Positions 1 through 8,595 of a DNA stretch of 38,268 nucleotides are shown one piece after another. The translations under genes were made by a program, and so were the position numbers. Every line of letters starts with the position of its first letter. Within the stretch, counting starts at the first letter, position 1. The notes under the pieces were generated by a model. It was not told the origin of the DNA, did not search any database, and was given only the letters and a program-made list of their open reading frames with translations. Source of the DNA: Bacteroidales bacterium (GTDB lineage Bacteria > Bacteroidota > Bacteroidia > Bacteroidales > DTU049); the NCBI GenBank assembly GCA_026418905.1, contig JAOAAK010000040.1, forward strand, positions 1 through 38,268, read 5' to 3'.

Positions 1-18
1 GATGTGTATAAGAGACAG
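1..18. other. Nextera/Tn5 mosaic-end adapter remnant
   Basis: The first 18 bases, GATGTGTATAAGAGACAG, equal the 19-base Tn5 mosaic end used in Nextera library adapters, minus its first A. This is almost certainly untrimmed adapter at a contig edge rather than genomic sequence. An open frame runs through it by chance into the receptor gene, so residues translated from it are not real. Confidence 0.95.
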
Positions 19-19
19 C

Positions 20-265
20 CCTAATACACCTAAGTATTTGCATACTCTTCGCATGCCTCCATACAGACGTGTAGACATTGGATTTTCTCGTTCGCTTCCA
101 TTTAAAAAAATTCAAGCATGGGCAACCTTGGAAGTTTTTAACCTTCTTAATATCAGTAACACCATCTCTCATCTCTGGGTTATGGATGTTAACGGACGTC
201 GATATGCTGTGCCCAATTACCTTACACCTCGACTCATTAATTTGCGTTTCATAGCAAATATGTAA
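20..265 (+). CDS. TonB-dependent receptor, C-terminal fragment
   Basis: This is the 3' end of a gene cut by the contig edge; about 81 residues remain. They look like the last strands of a TonB-dependent outer-membrane beta-barrel: alternating hydrophobic strands (VDIGFSRSLPF, AWATLEVFNLLN) and the phrase EVFNLLN, common near the C-terminus of Bacteroidota receptors, ending in a strand LINLRFIANM. Full-length members carry a plug domain and import substrates across the outer membrane using TonB energy; neither plug nor N-terminus is present, so the substrate is unknown. The stop is 2 bases from the next start, so the two genes are probably co-transcribed. Confidence 0.8.
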   Translation, partial: PNTPKYLHTLRMPPYRRVDIGFSRSLPFKKIQAWATLEVFNLLNISNTISHLWVMDVNGRRYAVPNYLTPRLINLRFIANM

Positions 266-267
266 TC

Positions 268-1566
268 ATGAAGCACCTATTAAGCATTTTTTTTTCCAGC
301 TTAAGTTTATGTGTTATATCCCAAAATCAGGTACTGAGGCCACCCATTGGGACATATTCACAACCTGAAGATGCTGAAATTAAGCTTACTCTTATTGCTC
401 GTTTTCAGAGCTATGAAAAATCTACAAAAGACAACATGGATTTCTATGATCCTGATATCGTTTCACCTAAATCGGTTGCTTTCTTAGAAGAAAAAGGGAA
501 AATTTACATCAACAGCTTAGAAGGCTTTTGTACGGTAGTTTATGATACTAAAACGTTTAAGAAGCTAAAAACTATTCGTCATGAATTTACATTAAAAGAT
601 CAAAATTTGTTTATTGAAAAGAATTGTTGGAACTATGTTTTTAGAAATGCACCTGGTGATATAAATGTTTTTCAAGGAAAACCTGTTGAGATGTGTTTTT
701 CTCATAATAAGAAATACCTATGGGTTACTTATTATCGTCGTAGTTACGATACATATAGTATTAATCCTTCAGCCGTAGCTATCATTGACACAGATAAAGA
801 CAGTATAATACGAGTCATGATGACTGGCCCGATCCCGAAGATGATAACAGCCTCGCCCGATAATAAATACATTGCCGTTACTCATTGGGGTGATAATACA
901 GTAGGAATTATTAATATTTCCTCTAGCGAAGTAAAAGATTTTTTTCATGAAAGATTACTCGTAGTTGATTACCAGTCTCATTACACCCCAACGATGGGAC
1001 AAGAAGTTGATCGAGACAAAAATTGCGGCCTCTGTCTACGTGGAACTGCCTTTACTACCGATGGTAAATATTTGCTAGTGGGCAGGATGGGTGGTGGTGG
1101 AATTGCTGTTTTTGAGACTCGTCACTGGAAATATCTTGGGACTATTTTTGGAACCCGACCTAACGTAAGACATTTGATTGTTACCTCAAAATGGCTTTAC
1201 CTGACTTCCTCACGAACAGGTTTCGTTCAGAAAACCTCCATCGAAAATTTTCTAAAATTTGCACTTGATAGTAATCAAAAAAATAAAACATATCATCAAT
1301 GGCAAGAAGTGTATGCTGGAGCAGATCCTCGAACTATGGTACTTTCCCATGATGAAAAATATATTTTCGTCGCTTGTAATGGCAGTAGTAGTATTGCAGT
1401 CATTCGAAACAAAGATATGAAAAAAATAGCCGAGATTCGAACTAATTCTTTTCCCGTAGGTCTAGCTATTAGAAAAGGTGACTTTACACTCATTTCTACT
1501 TCTCAAGCACATCCTGGTGTTGGTGGTGGTAATTCTGTCAATGTTTTTTTTGTAAAATATAGATAA
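268..1566 (+). CDS. Secreted YncE-like beta-propeller protein
   Basis: The protein has 432 residues with an N-terminal signal peptide (about residues 1-19, MKHLLSIFFSSLSLCVISQ). The mature part has the repeating pattern of YncE/lactonase-type propellers: short strands followed by phrases such as SPDNKYIAVTHWGDNTVGIINI, TTDGKYLLVGRMGGGGIAVFE and SHDEKYIFVACNGSSSIAVI, then a rising value phrase (KKIAEIRTNSFPVGLAI). A C-x2-C pair (C253, C256, in NCGLCLRGT) sits in a loop between blades. No catalytic motif is visible; such propellers often bind proteins or ligands in the periplasm or on the cell surface. It follows a TonB-dependent receptor by 2 bases, which suggests a shared uptake or surface role, but that is inference. 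The fold call is firm, the function is not. Confidence 0.75.
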   Translation: MKHLLSIFFSSLSLCVISQNQVLRPPIGTYSQPEDAEIKLTLIARFQSYEKSTKDNMDFYDPDIVSPKSVAFLEEKGKIYINSLEGFCTVVYDTKTFKKLKTIRHEFTLKDQNLFIEKNCWNYVFRNAPGDINVFQGKPVEMCFSHNKKYLWVTYYRRSYDTYSINPSAVAIIDTDKDSIIRVMMTGPIPKMITASPDNKYIAVTHWGDNTVGIINISSSEVKDFFHERLLVVDYQSHYTPTMGQEVDRDKNCGLCLRGTAFTTDGKYLLVGRMGGGGIAVFETRHWKYLGTIFGTRPNVRHLIVTSKWLYLTSSRTGFVQKTSIENFLKFALDSNQKNKTYHQWQEVYAGADPRTMVLSHDEKYIFVACNGSSSIAVIRNKDMKKIAEIRTNSFPVGLAIRKGDFTLISTSQAHPGVGGGNSVNVFFVKYR

Positions 1567-1593
1567 TTTTTCTTTTTTGTTGAAAGAAATTTT

Positions 1594-1601
1594 TATTTTT
1601 G
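1594..1601 (+). promoter_or_regulatory. -7 box TATTTTTG upstream of the orphan sensor gene
   Basis: TATTTTTG matches the Bacteroidota primary-sigma -7 consensus TAnnTTTG. It ends only 4 bases before the ATG at 1606, so the transcript would be almost leaderless. A TTTG lies at 1576-1579 but the spacing is shorter than the usual 19-21 bases, so the -33 element is uncertain. Confidence 0.45.
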
Positions 1602-1605
1602 TGTC

Positions 1606-2283
1606 ATGAAAATCAAATTAGATTATAATTTCATCATTTATTTCATCCTTTTCTTATTTCATGGTATTATTATCGCCCTTATTCTCTTGTTTTTACTTAA
1701 TCAAACCAAAAAACAATACGAATATCGTCTCTACAGTGCTGCTCAATCTGTCGGATGTATTGTTCATCAGAAACTAATCAATGATGCATATCAAAATATT
1801 GAACAAGACATTATCGAATATGATTCTCTTCTTCAAAAGGCCAATCGAATAGCTGCCATTCATGAGGTGACTTACGTCTACGTTCTAATCATGAGAAATG
1901 ATTCAATTTTTTTTGTTATTTCAAGTTATCTCCCTGAGGATATTCATAATGATCTCGTTACTTATTTTATGGATTACTATGTCGAAGCCCCACCTATTTT
2001 TAAAGAAGTATTTTTAAATAAAAAACCTGTTACATACACCAATATCATTGATTCTTGGGGTTCCTTCTATACTATCATTCTTTACCGCGAAACTCATACT
2101 GGTCATCCTTATCTTCTTTGTGCAGACATAGATAACACAGAAATAAAAAATAAGCAATTCACCATTATAATTCTAATTCTTCTATTCTTCGGAATAGTCA
2201 TGATACTGATTTTCCTTTTTATTATCCATCGGGAAAAGATTAGGATAAAAAAACAAATAATTCAAAACGAGGAAAACCTTTAA
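1606..2283 (+). CDS. Orphan two-TM sensor protein, no output domain
   Basis: The protein has 225 residues and classic sensor topology: TM1 at about residues 7-29, an extracytoplasmic domain of about 150 residues, TM2 at about 185-207, then a short basic cytoplasmic tail (HREKIRIKKQIIQNEENL) that ends. The outer domain alternates helices and strands (VTYVYVLIMRNDSIFFVIS, GSFYTIILYRETHTGHPYLLCADID) in the manner of Cache/PDC sensor domains of histidine kinases and cyclases. In those proteins the tail after TM2 leads to a PAS, HisKA or GGDEF domain; here a stop comes first, and the downstream sequence encodes an unrelated lipoprotein. It could be a truncated kinase or a genuine sensor that works with another protein. 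The Cache assignment is by pattern only. Confidence 0.6.
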   Translation: MKIKLDYNFIIYFILFLFHGIIIALILLFLLNQTKKQYEYRLYSAAQSVGCIVHQKLINDAYQNIEQDIIEYDSLLQKANRIAAIHEVTYVYVLIMRNDSIFFVISSYLPEDIHNDLVTYFMDYYVEAPPIFKEVFLNKKPVTYTNIIDSWGSFYTIILYRETHTGHPYLLCADIDNTEIKNKQFTIIILILLFFGIVMILIFLFIIHREKIRIKKQIIQNEENL

Positions 2284-2288
2284 CTTTG
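2281..2288 (+). promoter_or_regulatory. -7 box TAACTTTG overlapping the sensor stop codon
   Basis: TAACTTTG matches TAnnTTTG, and its first three bases are the TAA stop of the sensor gene. It lies 24 bases before the ATG at 2313. No good -33 TTTG is seen at the expected spacing, so this is a tentative promoter for the beta-helix lipoprotein. Confidence 0.35.
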
Positions 2289-2312
2289 TTTTACACAAAC
2301 TTTTATGAAAGC

Positions 2313-3743
2313 ATGCATTTGAAGAAATTGATTTTGCTGGTATATTTTCTAATAGCCCTTTTTTTTTCTTGCCAGAAAGAAAAGATTCACGGTGATATCA
2401 GTCAAATGAAATTTTCCAATGATACTATCGTTTTCGATACTGTTTTTTCCACTGTTGGCAGTACAACACGATGGATTAAAATTTTTAATTTAAGTCAGCA
2501 GACACTCCGGATTGAACGTATTTATTTGAGTCATGGAACAAGCAGTCAGTTTAGAATTAATTTGAACGGACTTAAAGGTGTTTACTTTGAAAATTTTGAA
2601 ATACTACCTCGAGACAGCGTGTATTTATTTGCTGAAGTTACAGTTGATCCTACCAATGATAAAAGTCCATTTATTGTTGAAGATTCAATCATTTTTGAAA
2701 CCGCCGAAGGAATCAAAAAGCTTTTTCTAGTAGCTTTTGGTAAAAATGCTTATTTTCACTACCCTACCCATCCGCAAACTAATTATCTACCAGCATACTC
2801 ATTAGTTTCCGGCACATGGAAAAATGATAAACCTCATGTCATTTATGGTTATGCCGTAGTAGATGAGGATTGCACTCTTGTTATTCCGGCAGGGACTAAG
2901 ATCTATATGCATCACAATGCTGTATTATGGGTTTACAAAGGTGGTACATTAAAAATTCTCGGAACTCCCACTCAACCTGTGATCATTCGAGGCGATCGTT
3001 TGGATCAATACTATCGTGATTTGCCTGGGATGTGGGGAAAAATATGGCTTTCAGCTGGAAGCATAAACAACGAAATTCATTATGCAGACATCCGCAACGG
3101 ACGAATTGGTATACAAGTCGATACTATCGGGAACTCACCCAATCCAACACTGACCATGAGCAACACCATATTAACCAATTTTAGCACGGCAGCTTTCGTA
3201 GCACAAGGTTCCAAAGTATATGCCTATAACTGTGTCTTTGGAAACGCTGGTTACTTTTCCATTTTGCTCAATATTGGTGGAGACTATATATTTAAACATT
3301 GCACTGTGGGAAACTTCTGGACCACTTCAACTCGAACAACACCCGCTGTTTTGTTAAACAATTATTACAAAGACATCAATGGTAATTGGCAAATACGAGA
3401 CTTACATCAAGCTTATTTTGGTAACTGTATCATTTATGGAAATCTGGAAAATGAAATCGGTCTTGACAAGTTCCCATCCCAAGGAGCTTTCAATTATACC
3501 TTTGATCATTGCCTTGTGAAGACCAAACTTACTCCTGCCGGATACAACTTTAATCAATGTCTATTCAATCAAGATCCTTTGTTTTACAGAACTGATAGTA
3601 CGAAATTATGGTTAAAAGATTTATCACCTGCCATCGACAAGGGAGATCCTCTTATTACGGGTCCCATCGGATCAGATATCCTAAATAACCCACGTTGGGT
3701 GGGAAGTTTTCCCGATCTTGGAGCCTACGAAAAAACACCTTAA
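2313..3743 (+). CDS. Right-handed beta-helix lipoprotein
   Basis: I start at the ATG at 2313, which gives MHLKKLILLVYFLIALFFSC, a lipoprotein signal peptide with the lipidated Cys at residue 20. The frame stays open further upstream only to a TTG that would spoil the signal peptide. The mature protein (476 residues in total) has an N-terminal Ig-like region (SNDTIVFDTVFSTVGSTTRW, common in Bacteroidota surface lipoproteins) and then many short strand repeats with Asn and Gly turns, as in parallel beta-helix/pectate-lyase-like folds (GTLKILGTPTQPVIIRGD, MWGKIWLSAGSINNEIHYAD). The end, DLSPAIDKGDP followed by GAYE, is a common close for these proteins. No lyase active site can be assigned. It is probably displayed on the outer membrane, binding or processing polysaccharide or protein. 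Confidence 0.75.
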   Translation: MHLKKLILLVYFLIALFFSCQKEKIHGDISQMKFSNDTIVFDTVFSTVGSTTRWIKIFNLSQQTLRIERIYLSHGTSSQFRINLNGLKGVYFENFEILPRDSVYLFAEVTVDPTNDKSPFIVEDSIIFETAEGIKKLFLVAFGKNAYFHYPTHPQTNYLPAYSLVSGTWKNDKPHVIYGYAVVDEDCTLVIPAGTKIYMHHNAVLWVYKGGTLKILGTPTQPVIIRGDRLDQYYRDLPGMWGKIWLSAGSINNEIHYADIRNGRIGIQVDTIGNSPNPTLTMSNTILTNFSTAAFVAQGSKVYAYNCVFGNAGYFSILLNIGGDYIFKHCTVGNFWTTSTRTTPAVLLNNYYKDINGNWQIRDLHQAYFGNCIIYGNLENEIGLDKFPSQGAFNYTFDHCLVKTKLTPAGYNFNQCLFNQDPLFYRTDSTKLWLKDLSPAIDKGDPLITGPIGSDILNNPRWVGSFPDLGAYEKTP

Positions 3744-3755
3744 GGTTTTCTCTTC

Positions 3756-3783
3756 AATAAAACAATAACTTTTTAGTTTTATT
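3756..3783. terminator. AT-rich hairpin between convergent genes
   Basis: AATAAAAC (3756-3763) is the exact reverse complement of GTTTTATT (3776-3783), with a 12-base loop. It sits between the ends of two convergent genes (3743 and 3801) and is flanked by T-rich sequence on both strands, so it may serve both as a terminator. The 8-bp stem has one G-C pair, so it is weak. Confidence 0.35.
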
Positions 3784-3800
3784 AAGATCTTTGGTGGTGA

Positions 3801-5360
3801 TTATTTTTTTCTCGATGTTTTTCTATTAGATTTCGAAGTTTTAGCTTGTTTTCTAGCAGAAGTTTTGGAAGTTTTTCTCTTCTTAGAAGAAGGTTCAGAT
3901 GCCTTTAATTGCTTTTCTTCTTCTTCTTGAAATTTTTCTTTGGTATCCTCTTTCTTTGCGGATGAAGAAAGTGTTTTACCTCTTGTTGTTTTCTTTACTG
4001 AAGTTTTTGAAGTTTTTCTTGTTGATGGTTTATCCGTACTTGTTTCATGTTCAGATTCTTCTTCTGAAGATAATTGATCAATTGCTTTAGTGGTTTCAAT
4101 ATGTTTGATAAACTCAAATTTTGCAATACGCAAAGCAAAGTCGCTGAGAACATTCATATAATTGATATAGGCTTCATACGGTGATCCGTAAGGATTAAAG
4201 TACTTATGCACGTCACCGTCTGCAAACCATTTTGTGCACATATAATAAAAATGATCAGAAGTTTGAAGTCTTAGCCAATCCCGCTGAAGCTGCTCCAGCT
4301 CATCTTTAGCCAACACTGTCGAATCAGGACCAAGATAGGAAGAGTATTCTTCGAAAGTTTTACGGATTTTTTTCATTTCAAGAGTAAAACTATACAAAGA
4401 ATTAAAGGCATCTTCTTGAAGATCGTTACCAAGCCATGCCGTAAGATCTCGTTCTTCATCAGCCCATGAGATTGGATATGGAACATGGATAGGCGAAATG
4501 GGTTGCAGATGGTTAGCAACTTCAGTTGGAGTAGCAAAAACGAAATCGGAATGTGCGAAAACAAAATGTGGTAAGGCACGCATAAAATCAAAAATACCAG
4601 TTTCAGGCCACTGATGTTCCCCAAATGTTTCGTAATCCATAAATAGATTGACAACTTCTTCTCTTTTATCAATTTGATTGAGCCAAGCTACGTACTTTTC
4701 TGCTGTCAATGGCCACTGATCCCAATCTCTATTAGAAAATCTGAAAGCAATATCGTCACTTAAACGGAAATTCTTCAAAAGCAACTTAAGCTTAGGATTT
4801 CGAACGTTGTAGTAAAGATAGTTGGGACTGCGCCAACCTAAAATATGTTTTGCTCCTTCCGTTAGCATAATATCATAACCAAGGTTGTAAACAGTTTCAC
4901 CAATGTAATCAGAATAGATAAGTTCAGTATTTCGAAAAGCAGTACTTTTATAACCAATCAATTCTTGAAGTATTTGTTGCTGCTTGTGAACTTGAGAAGC
5001 AAATTCTTCTTCATCTTTAAGCACTACAAGAGAATGACTATATGTTTCTGCCAAAAACTCAACACAACCAGTTTCTGCAAGTTGCCGAAAGCTTTCAATC
5101 ACTTCGGGAACATAGTCTCTAAATTGTTCCAAGGCTACACCTGATATAGAAAAACTTACTTTAAAACGTTCCCCATATCGTTGAATTAGTTCAAACAGAA
5201 GTTGGTTCATAGGAAGATAACATTTCTTCGAAACTCTCTGTAAAATGTATTTATTCTGAAAATCATCGTAATAATCATGACGATGCCCAATATCAAAAAA
5301 ACGATATTTTCGTAGTCTGTATGGTTGATGAACCTGGAAATAAAAGCAAATATATCTCAT
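3801..5360 (-). CDS. GH57 family alpha-amylase/4-alpha-glucanotransferase-like enzyme with basic tail
   Basis: The 519-residue protein opens MRYICFYFQVHQPYR, containing the GH57 HQP motif (residues 11-13). Other family motifs are AETYSHS (104-110), FRNTELIYSD with the likely nucleophile E146, and MDYETFGEHQW with the likely acid D242. The enzyme acts on alpha-glucan, probably glycogen, in the cytoplasm; there is no signal peptide. From about residue 431 the protein becomes a low-complexity tail rich in Lys, Arg, Ser and Thr (RKTSKTSVKK and RKTSKTSARK are near-repeats), split by a short acidic stretch (FQEEEEK), which is not part of the GH57 catalytic unit. It is the last gene of a three-gene operon; its ATG overlaps the end of the upstream glycosyltransferase by 4 bases. 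Exact activity (hydrolysis or transfer) is not decidable here. Confidence 0.88.
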   Translation of the reverse strand: MRYICFYFQVHQPYRLRKYRFFDIGHRHDYYDDFQNKYILQRVSKKCYLPMNQLLFELIQRYGERFKVSFSISGVALEQFRDYVPEVIESFRQLAETGCVEFLAETYSHSLVVLKDEEEFASQVHKQQQILQELIGYKSTAFRNTELIYSDYIGETVYNLGYDIMLTEGAKHILGWRSPNYLYYNVRNPKLKLLLKNFRLSDDIAFRFSNRDWDQWPLTAEKYVAWLNQIDKREEVVNLFMDYETFGEHQWPETGIFDFMRALPHFVFAHSDFVFATPTEVANHLQPISPIHVPYPISWADEERDLTAWLGNDLQEDAFNSLYSFTLEMKKIRKTFEEYSSYLGPDSTVLAKDELEQLQRDWLRLQTSDHFYYMCTKWFADGDVHKYFNPYGSPYEAYINYMNVLSDFALRIAKFEFIKHIETTKAIDQLSSEEESEHETSTDKPSTRKTSKTSVKKTTRGKTLSSSAKKEDTKEKFQEEEEKQLKASEPSSKKRKTSKTSARKQAKTSKSNRKTSRKK

Positions 5361-6646
5361 GGTTGTTTATTTTTTAAAGTTTGATATATTTCAATAATCC
5401 GGGATGCAGCATTGTCCCACCGAAGTTGTTCCACTTCTTCTTTTCCAAATCTTTCAAACATAATAGGGATAGCTTTGTAGTTGAGAACACCATGTATGGC
5501 GTCGGCTATTGCATCTATATCCCAAAAGTCGACTTTGATAGCATGGTTCAAAACTTCAGCCACACCAGATTGTTTCGAAATGATGACAGGAACACCTATT
5601 CGCAAAGCTTCTAGAGGAGAAATCCCAAAAGGCTCTGAAACACTAGGCATTACGTATACATCCGAAAAAGCATACATCAAATCCACATCCTCACCACGTA
5701 AAAAGCCAGTAAAATGAAATTTATGACCAATCCTGTAACGAGCAACCATTTGCACGATGCGATTAAACATGTCGCCGCTACCAGCCATTACAAACCTTAC
5801 ATTTTCATCCTTTTGCAATACTTTTCTAGCAGCTTCTACAAAATAATCTGGACCCTTCTGAAAAGTGATACGTCCTAAAAAGGTAACAACTTTCTCAGGA
5901 AATGGCTTTTGGAGGCGACCTGCTAATTTTTTCTGAAAAGCATCTGCCCCATTATGTACGGTGGTTATTTTAGCAGGATCTATATGGTAACGTTCAACTA
6001 CAATTTTCTTGGTCCAATTTGAAACGGTAATTATATGATCAGCTTTTAACATTCCTTCTCGTTCAACGTCATAAACAGCTTGGTTGATGTTTTCACCAGA
6101 ACGGTCAAATTCAGTAGCATGCACATGGATAACAAGTGGTTTACCAGAAACTTCTTTGGCAGCAATACCTGCAGGATATGTTAGCCAATCGTGGGCATGA
6201 ATAACATCGAAATCCTCTTTACTTGCAAGAGCACTTCCTATCAAGGCATAACGAGATATTTCAAAAAACAGATTAGGTCCGTATGAACCAGAAAAAGTAT
6301 ATTTGAAAGAAAAAATACTATTTGTCTGAAATTCTTCTTTCAGTTGCTTAAAATCAAGCATAGAATAGTTTTCGGGAGAAACATAAGGAATCACATGCGA
6401 AGCAATTTGCATGAATTTAACGTTTTTCCAGTATTCTTTGAGTTCTCCTTGTTCAATATCGATCACAATGTCCGAGGCATTAATTAACCTCCATCCCGAT
6501 TGATCTTCATCCCCATACAAACGAGGTACAACAAAAATAACTTGACATTGTTTTTTTGCTAAAGCTTTAATTAAACCATAACATGCTGTTCCTAAGCCAC
6601 CAGCAATGTGAGGAGGAAATTCCCAACCAAACATGAGTATTCTCAT
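5357..6646 (-). CDS. GT4-type glycosyltransferase, glycogen synthase-like
   Basis: The 429-residue protein starts MRILMFGWEFPPHIAGGLGTA, with the GG-L-G nucleotide-sugar loop of GT-B enzymes near the N-terminus. The C-terminal half has VTFLGRITFQKGPDYFVEAA (the GT4 linker strand), then SEPFGISPLEALRIGVPVI, where the Glu of EPFG and the Glu of PLEA form the retaining-GT E-x7-E motif (about residues 338 and 346). It probably transfers glucose from a nucleotide sugar to a growing alpha-glucan in the cytoplasm. It overlaps its upstream and downstream neighbours (debranching enzyme and GH57 amylase) by 4 bases each, a cluster common in Bacteroidota and consistent with a glycogen role. A role on another glycan cannot be excluded from sequence alone. 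Confidence 0.85.
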   Translation of the reverse strand: MRILMFGWEFPPHIAGGLGTACYGLIKALAKKQCQVIFVVPRLYGDEDQSGWRLINASDIVIDIEQGELKEYWKNVKFMQIASHVIPYVSPENYSMLDFKQLKEEFQTNSIFSFKYTFSGSYGPNLFFEISRYALIGSALASKEDFDVIHAHDWLTYPAGIAAKEVSGKPLVIHVHATEFDRSGENINQAVYDVEREGMLKADHIITVSNWTKKIVVERYHIDPAKITTVHNGADAFQKKLAGRLQKPFPEKVVTFLGRITFQKGPDYFVEAARKVLQKDENVRFVMAGSGDMFNRIVQMVARYRIGHKFHFTGFLRGEDVDLMYAFSDVYVMPSVSEPFGISPLEALRIGVPVIISKQSGVAEVLNHAIKVDFWDIDAIADAIHGVLNYKAIPIMFERFGKEEVEQLRWDNAASRIIEIYQTLKNKQP

Positions 6647-8595
6647 GGTAACGATTTTAATTGATCAATGATGTATTTTATTCGCATGACTTCGGCAACA
6701 CTCCATGCTTGTGAAATGGCACCACCAGGTTTATGAGGTGGATCACCTGAAAAAACTTCCCCAATGGTTCCTACACCGTGTTCAAAAAGAGTGGGTTCCA
6801 TGCCATAATATATCCGCTCTAGTTCTGTGATTGCATTTTTCTTATAAATTTTAGCATATGCATCAGCATAAGCACCTAACAACCATGGCCAAACCGTTCC
6901 CTGATGATAAGCTAAATCTCGTTGTTTGATGGGACCTTCATAAGTTCCCTTATAACCTTCATCGTTCGGACTTAAAGACCTAATCCCATAGGGGGTTAAT
7001 AACTCGTTTTTTACTTTTTCAATAATCAATTGTTGAATTTTTTCACTAAGAGGTGAATATGGCAGGGAAGCAGCAAAAAGCATATTGGGACGTACTTTCC
7101 AATCTTTATAATCATAAAAAACATAATCGGCAAGATAGCCACGAGATTTATCCCAAAAAGTTTCCTTAAAGGAAATGGGAATTTTTTTATAAATATCGTT
7201 CCATTGGGAAATGGTTTCTTGATCTTGTACTTCCTCAGCTAACTCAAGTAAAAAGCCAATGGCATTATACCATAGAGCATTGATTTCTACTACTAACCCC
7301 GGTCGTTGTGTTACTGGAACACCATCCACAATAGCATCCATCCATGTCAGTGCTTTTCCAGGCTGGTAGGCAAAGAGCAAACCGTTTTCTAACATATAAA
7401 TGCCTTCAGCTTTTCCACTACCCAGTCCATTTAGTATGTTTCTCAGGATGACACTATAATCTTTCCAGATTTGTTTCTTGGGAATATTGCCCATCAAATG
7501 CAATTGTTGAAGAGACCAGAAGAACCATAGTGGTGCATCTACACTGTTGTATACAGCTTTTCCACCCTTACCAACGTTAGGAAATAAAGGTCCTTCCAAA
7601 TCGTCGAGCATAGTTTTTATCACATCCTGAAAAATTTTAGTTTTTCCCCGAGTTAATGTAAGACCAGGCAAGGAGATGAACGTGTCCCTACCCCATCGCC
7701 CAAACCATGGATAACCCGCAATAATCTCTGTTTTTCCATCTCGAGACACTATGAATTGATCAGCTGCATTAATTAAACAGTTTTCGTAACTATTCCTTGG
7801 CGTACGTTTCCTCAGTTCCATGGAGTATGCTACCGATATTTTGTTGGGATCAATGGGAGTAATACCAACGGATAAATAAAGTGGACTTTTTTTCACGAGG
7901 TTAACTTCAAAATATCCTGGCGTGTAAAGGTCTTCATGACCTTCATATCCTCGCTGTAATTCTTTGATGTACTCGAAATTATACCACCAATCAGGAGCAT
8001 GAATGTATTCTACTTCACGAGAAAATTGAAAATGAAGGTAACTATAACCTACATACATCCGTAGTTTAATACCACCCGGTATTTTAGTGTATTTTTTTTC
8101 TACATATGTATTAGCTTTTGATAAATGATGTCTTTGGCGATATGCAAGAAAAGGACGTATACGTATCTTTGTAGGGCTATGTGCATCCAATAATGTGTAA
8201 CGAATGATCAACCTATCATCAGATGCAAGCATCATTTCCTTCTTAAGTTGAACCCCGCCTACTCTATAATACAAAGCTGGTATGGGATCCGACTCAAAAT
8301 CAACCAAATACTTATGACCCCTTGGATACCATGTATCTCCGGCAAATTTATGCAAAGCAAGATTGAATTCTGCTTCATGCTGAATAATGGTTTCATCTAG
8401 AGTAGAAAGCAACACATGTAGTTCATCGTCGATGGCAGGTTGAGGACATATTAGTAAACCATGATATTTTCTTGTATGACACCCTATGATGGTGGTACAA
8501 GCAAACGAACCTGAACGATTAGTGCGTATAAGTTCTCGATTTAGAGCATATTCGAGATTGGTTAACTGAGATTTTTCGAATCGTAGATAGCTCAT
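6643..8595 (-). CDS. Glycogen debranching enzyme (amylo-alpha-1,6-glucosidase, GH133)
   Basis: I chose the ATG at 8595 (MSYLRFEKSQL, 650 residues); a TTG three codons upstream is less likely. The N-terminal part (about 1-230) resembles the bacterial debranching-enzyme N domain (RTNRSGSFACTTIIGCHTRKYHGLLI). The C-terminal (alpha/alpha)6 barrel has WFGRWGRDTFISLPGL (around residue 295), GLVVEINALWYNAI and YHQGTVWPWLLGAYADA, all typical of GH133. The enzyme removes alpha-1,6 branches from limit dextrin in glycogen breakdown. It is cytoplasmic and is the first gene of the operon with the GT4 and GH57 genes, so degradation and synthesis are transcribed together. There is a divergent intergenic region upstream of its start. 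Confidence 0.9.
   Translation of the reverse strand: MSYLRFEKSQLTNLEYALNRELIRTNRSGSFACTTIIGCHTRKYHGLLICPQPAIDDELHVLLSTLDETIIQHEAEFNLALHKFAGDTWYPRGHKYLVDFESDPIPALYYRVGGVQLKKEMMLASDDRLIIRYTLLDAHSPTKIRIRPFLAYRQRHHLSKANTYVEKKYTKIPGGIKLRMYVGYSYLHFQFSREVEYIHAPDWWYNFEYIKELQRGYEGHEDLYTPGYFEVNLVKKSPLYLSVGITPIDPNKISVAYSMELRKRTPRNSYENCLINAADQFIVSRDGKTEIIAGYPWFGRWGRDTFISLPGLTLTRGKTKIFQDVIKTMLDDLEGPLFPNVGKGGKAVYNSVDAPLWFFWSLQQLHLMGNIPKKQIWKDYSVILRNILNGLGSGKAEGIYMLENGLLFAYQPGKALTWMDAIVDGVPVTQRPGLVVEINALWYNAIGFLLELAEEVQDQETISQWNDIYKKIPISFKETFWDKSRGYLADYVFYDYKDWKVRPNMLFAASLPYSPLSEKIQQLIIEKVKNELLTPYGIRSLSPNDEGYKGTYEGPIKQRDLAYHQGTVWPWLLGAYADAYAKIYKKNAITELERIYYGMEPTLFEHGVGTIGEVFSGDPPHKPGGAISQAWSVAEVMRIKYIIDQLKSLP

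Noticed and set aside
1606-2400. Frameshift joining the sensor to a kinase in another frame
   Set aside because: No frame after 2283 codes for kinase, HisKA or PAS motifs; the region is the lipoprotein gene.
3721-3800. Gene in the gap between the beta-helix lipoprotein and GH57
   Set aside because: Only an AT-rich hairpin is present and no frame of useful length.
5381-5717. Short + strand frames over the glycosyltransferase gene
   Set aside because: They lie inside a conserved coding gene on the other strand and show no family features.
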